A stretch of DNA of 64,000 nucleotides from Longimicrobiaceae bacterium. GTDB lineage: Bacteria > Gemmatimonadota > Gemmatimonadetes > Longimicrobiales > Longimicrobiaceae. A program made the translations under genes and the position numbers. Location: assembly GCA_036375715.1 (NCBI GenBank), contig DASVBS010000085.1, positions 60,977 to 124,976 on the forward strand. Direction: 5' to 3'. Below are positions 61,989 through 64,000 of the stretch, in pieces. The notes beneath the pieces are model-generated. The model was not told the DNA's origin and made no database searches. It saw only the letters and a list, made by a program, of their open reading frames with translations. How positions within the stretch are numbered: the first letter of the stretch is position 1; every line of letters begins with the position of its first letter.

Positions 61989-62879
61989 CTAATCCTGGGG
62001 AGATTTTGGCGGGACGAGTAGAACCATTCCCCGCGCTCTCTGCAGGAGCTGACGCGACACGGTTCCCAGCAACACCCGACCGATATAGCCGTGCCCGTGG
62101 CTCCCGGCCGCGATCAGGTCAACGTTGAGCCGGCTCGCCAGCGCCAGCAGCTCCTGCACGGGATCTCCCTCGCAAACGACTCGCGCGACGTCCACTTCCC
62201 GGCCCCCGCTCAGCCCATCGGCGAGCTCGTCCAGGCACGCTTCCGCACGGCGTCGATACTCGGTGCGCCACTCCGCCAGGCTGGGAAACGGACCCACCTC
62301 CGCTGCGGGCCACATGACGTGGGCCAGGATGATGTGCGCCGGCTGGCTCATCACCGAGAGCGCCGCGCGGGCCGCGCGCAGGCTGTGTTCGCTGAAGTCG
62401 ATGGCGACCAGGGCCCGCGCGGGCAGCGCGACCGTGTCGGCGGGCACCGCCAGGACCGGAACGGTAGTGAGGCGGACGACCCGCAGCGCGATGTCACCGC
62501 CGCGCCATCGCTCGGCGGGCACGGCCGGGCCACTCCCGACGAGGATCAGCTCCGCGCCGACTGCCGCCGCCCTCGAGGCGATGGCCGCGGCCGCATTCCC
62601 CGCCTCGACGCTGACGCTCCAGCGATCGTCTGCCTCATAGCCCACTTTCGCCAGTTGGTCGAGCACGCTGCGGCGCACTGCCTCCCGCTCGATCATGTCG
62701 TACAGTGCATAACCCTCCGGATAGTCACCCACTCCGGGGACCGGGTAGCGTGGCACCGGCCGCGCCACGGCAACGACCTCGACTGGCTTCCCGTTCTCGC
62801 GCGCCAGCATCAGACCGAGGCGCACCGCGCCGTCCGCGCCCGCACCGCCGTGGGTCGCGATCAGGATCGGTCGTTTCAT
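61989..62879 (-). CDS. Tandem universal stress protein (second copy)
   Basis: A 296-residue protein with two Usp domains. As in the copy at 8381-9214, only the C-terminal domain keeps the nucleotide motif, GSHGHGYIGRVLLGTVSR (G-x2-G-x9-G-T). The N-terminal domain reads LVGSGPAVPAERWRGGD instead. The start MKRPILIATHGGAG corresponds to the first strand of the fold. Cytosolic; function in general stress is inferred from the family. Confidence 0.88.
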   Translation of the reverse strand: MKRPILIATHGGAGADGAVRLGLMLARENGKPVEVVAVARPVPRYPVPGVGDYPEGYALYDMIEREAVRRSVLDQLAKVGYEADDRWSVSVEAGNAAAAIASRAAAVGAELILVGSGPAVPAERWRGGDIALRVVRLTTVPVLAVPADTVALPARALVAIDFSEHSLRAARAALSVMSQPAHIILAHVMWPAAEVGPFPSLAEWRTEYRRRAEACLDELADGLSGGREVDVARVVCEGDPVQELLALASRLNVDLIAAGSHGHGYIGRVLLGTVSRQLLQRARGMVLLVPPKSPQD

Positions 62880-63393
62880 CTCCTACCTGCCTTCGAGTGG
62901 CCCGGTCGACCGCGGGAGCGGTCGGCGACTCCGCCGAGCGAAAGGTGGTGCGCGGCGAGCGCGGGCAACATCGGTGGAATCCCGGCGCGTCTGTGGGGAA
63001 CCCCTGGATTCGGTGTAGGAGCGCCTATGGAGGCGGCGCATGGGCGATTCGGCGCGGTGCTCACCACCCTACGGCTGCGCCCTCGAGTCCTGGCAATCTG
63101 CGCCAGGCCACACGGAAGGCGGTGCCTGGAAGCGCTTCATGTCGTCCCGATACCGCGCTTGTGGCGGTACGCCGCGGACGGTGCGCGTCACCTCCCGCGC
63201 TGATGCTCATGCGGTTGTGCGCGAGCGGTTCCGCGCCCGCCGTGTTCAACTTGTGATGCCTCATGCGCCTCCACGGTCATCAGGTGCACGGCGGTGGTCA
63301 TATGTTTAGTCGCGAAATCAGTGGCCTAGCAGTTGCCTTTTCGCCCATCTGTTCTGCCCAAGCCTACCATTCCCACGCCGGACTACTTCGGCA
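62880..63393. other. Intergenic gap without a recognised gene
   Basis: No supported gene in about 510 bp. It is GC-rich to about 63250 and then less so. A GTAGGAGCGCCTATGGAGGC stretch (about 63017-63036) distantly recalls the GTAGGGGCGC palindromes. A promoter for the methyltransferase gene should lie near 63300-63390 but no clear match was seen. Confidence 0.4.
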
Positions 63394-64000
63394 ATGTCGC
63401 ACGCCGAACCCGCGAAGGCACGGTCCCGGTCTCCTACCTCGCAAGAGCGGCTCCCTGCATACCCGGGATCTACTCCCGGACGTTGTTTGCTCTGCGGGAG
63501 CTCCAACGGGCCGATCGTAGCGTATGAAGCAGGCTACTATGGGCGAGCCTGTTCGTGCGGCACGGTCTACATCGATCCTGAGCCGCCGCCGGAAGCGGTC
63601 GACCCACGAGAGGACCACCATATCGAGGCCTACTACGTATTGCCGGCCCACCTGCGACTGAAATGGGTCGCCCAATGGAAGCCCGCGGGTCGCCTACTGG
63701 AAGTGGGCTGCGGCCCCGGACATTTCCTCGCGGCGGCAATGGCGCACGGATACGAGGTCGCGGCCGTGGAGCCGAACGCCAGGTGCGCCGAAGAAGTCTT
63801 TCGACGCCTGCGAGTGCAGGTAGAGCAGGCCTTCATCGAAGAATGCAGCCAACCAAAGGCCAGCTATGACGTAGTCTTCCACGTCGACCTGCTCAGTCAC
63901 TTTCCGGATCCGATCAGGGCGCTCAAAGCAATGGCGAGCCTGCTTCGCCCCGGTGGAGTACTCTGTTTCGAGGTAGGTATCTTCGCCGGACTCTCGCCTC
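63394..64000 (+). CDS. Class I SAM-dependent methyltransferase, 3' end cut by window edge
   Basis: Open from ATG 63394 to the window end (202 residues seen). After a polar N-terminus comes a zinc-binding-looking head, CLLCGSSNGPIVAYEAGYYG then ACSCGTVYIDP (two Cys pairs). The Rossmann domain follows with RLLEVGCGPGHFLAAA (SAM loop), EVAAVEPN, YDVVFHVDLLSHFPDP and LRPGGVLCFEVG. This head-plus-methyltransferase layout is common in sugar or polysaccharide clusters, where the enzyme methylates a nucleotide sugar or glycan end. The start is uncertain. Confidence 0.85.
   Translation, partial: MSHAEPAKARSRSPTSQERLPAYPGSTPGRCLLCGSSNGPIVAYEAGYYGRACSCGTVYIDPEPPPEAVDPREDHHIEAYYVLPAHLRLKWVAQWKPAGRLLEVGCGPGHFLAAAMAHGYEVAAVEPNARCAEEVFRRLRVQVEQAFIEECSQPKASYDVVFHVDLLSHFPDPIRALKAMASLLRPGGVLCFEVGIFAGLSP

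Overview
The window is 64 kb of GC-rich bacterial DNA from a Gram-negative organism. It encodes an outer-membrane TonB-dependent receptor, several lipobox and Sec/Tat-exported proteins, an L,D-transpeptidase and dTDP-rhamnose genes. The mix of Ig-repeat (BIG2) lipoproteins, an ECF41 sigma factor, carboxypeptidase-like TonB receptors, plant-polymer hydrolases and many intergenic short repeats would fit Gemmatimonadota or a similar soil phylum. That placement is inference; there is no rRNA or other phylogenetic marker here. I saw no tRNA, rRNA, CRISPR array or intact insertion sequence.

Layout. 1-13 kb: a cut-off membrane protein, a HAD phosphatase, an amino-acid permease, a betaine/choline-type ABC importer (binding protein fused to permease, plus ATPase), OsmC, a CPBP-like membrane protein lacking its catalytic glutamate pair, a universal stress protein, an ion antiporter and a Tat-exported GH51 arabinofuranosidase. 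13-20.6 kb: a visibly AT-richer surface-polysaccharide island on the minus strand (GT2, WbsX-type protein, rfbA, rfbC and three different sulfotransferases) with a fourth sulfotransferase surviving only as a frameshifted fragment. 21-28.3 kb: SMP-30 lactonase, an esterase, an ergothioneine cluster (DUF5996 protein, egtB, egtD), a histidine kinase and a UBP zinc finger protein. 28.3-35.8 kb: a likely drug-resistance block, namely a full-length rifamycin phosphotransferase with an upstream palindrome like the rifamycin-associated element, a TipAS-type MerR regulator with a classic 19-bp-spacer promoter, an AraC-type regulator, a VOC protein and a short UvrA-like ATPase.

36-43 kb: an ECF41 sigma factor, a bacterial eRF1-like (Balon/Rv2629-type) protein, a MerR-TPR protein, Ku, an alpha/beta hydrolase and a dynamin-like GTPase. 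43.6-51.9 kb: the most unusual locus, three closely spaced plus-strand genes encoding a transmembrane Ser/Thr kinase with a seven-repeat RCC1 ectodomain, an exported TPR protein with C-terminal membrane segments, and a 1,320-residue lipoprotein of 14 BIG2 domains plus one Big_1 domain arranged as repeated triplets. 51.9-64 kb: a membrane protein, a sigma region-4-only protein divergent from a TonB receptor, an L,D-transpeptidase, an MFS exporter, a GH5 lipoprotein and an esterase, a flavin-binding protein, a second universal stress protein, and a methyltransferase cut by the right edge.

Throughout the window, intergenic gaps carry tandem arrays of 7-bp units of at least five different sequences. 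One array runs into the 3' end of the histidine-kinase gene. Two other dispersed intergenic families (CTCTGTG/CACAGAG-type and short GTAGGGGCGC palindromes) are also present.
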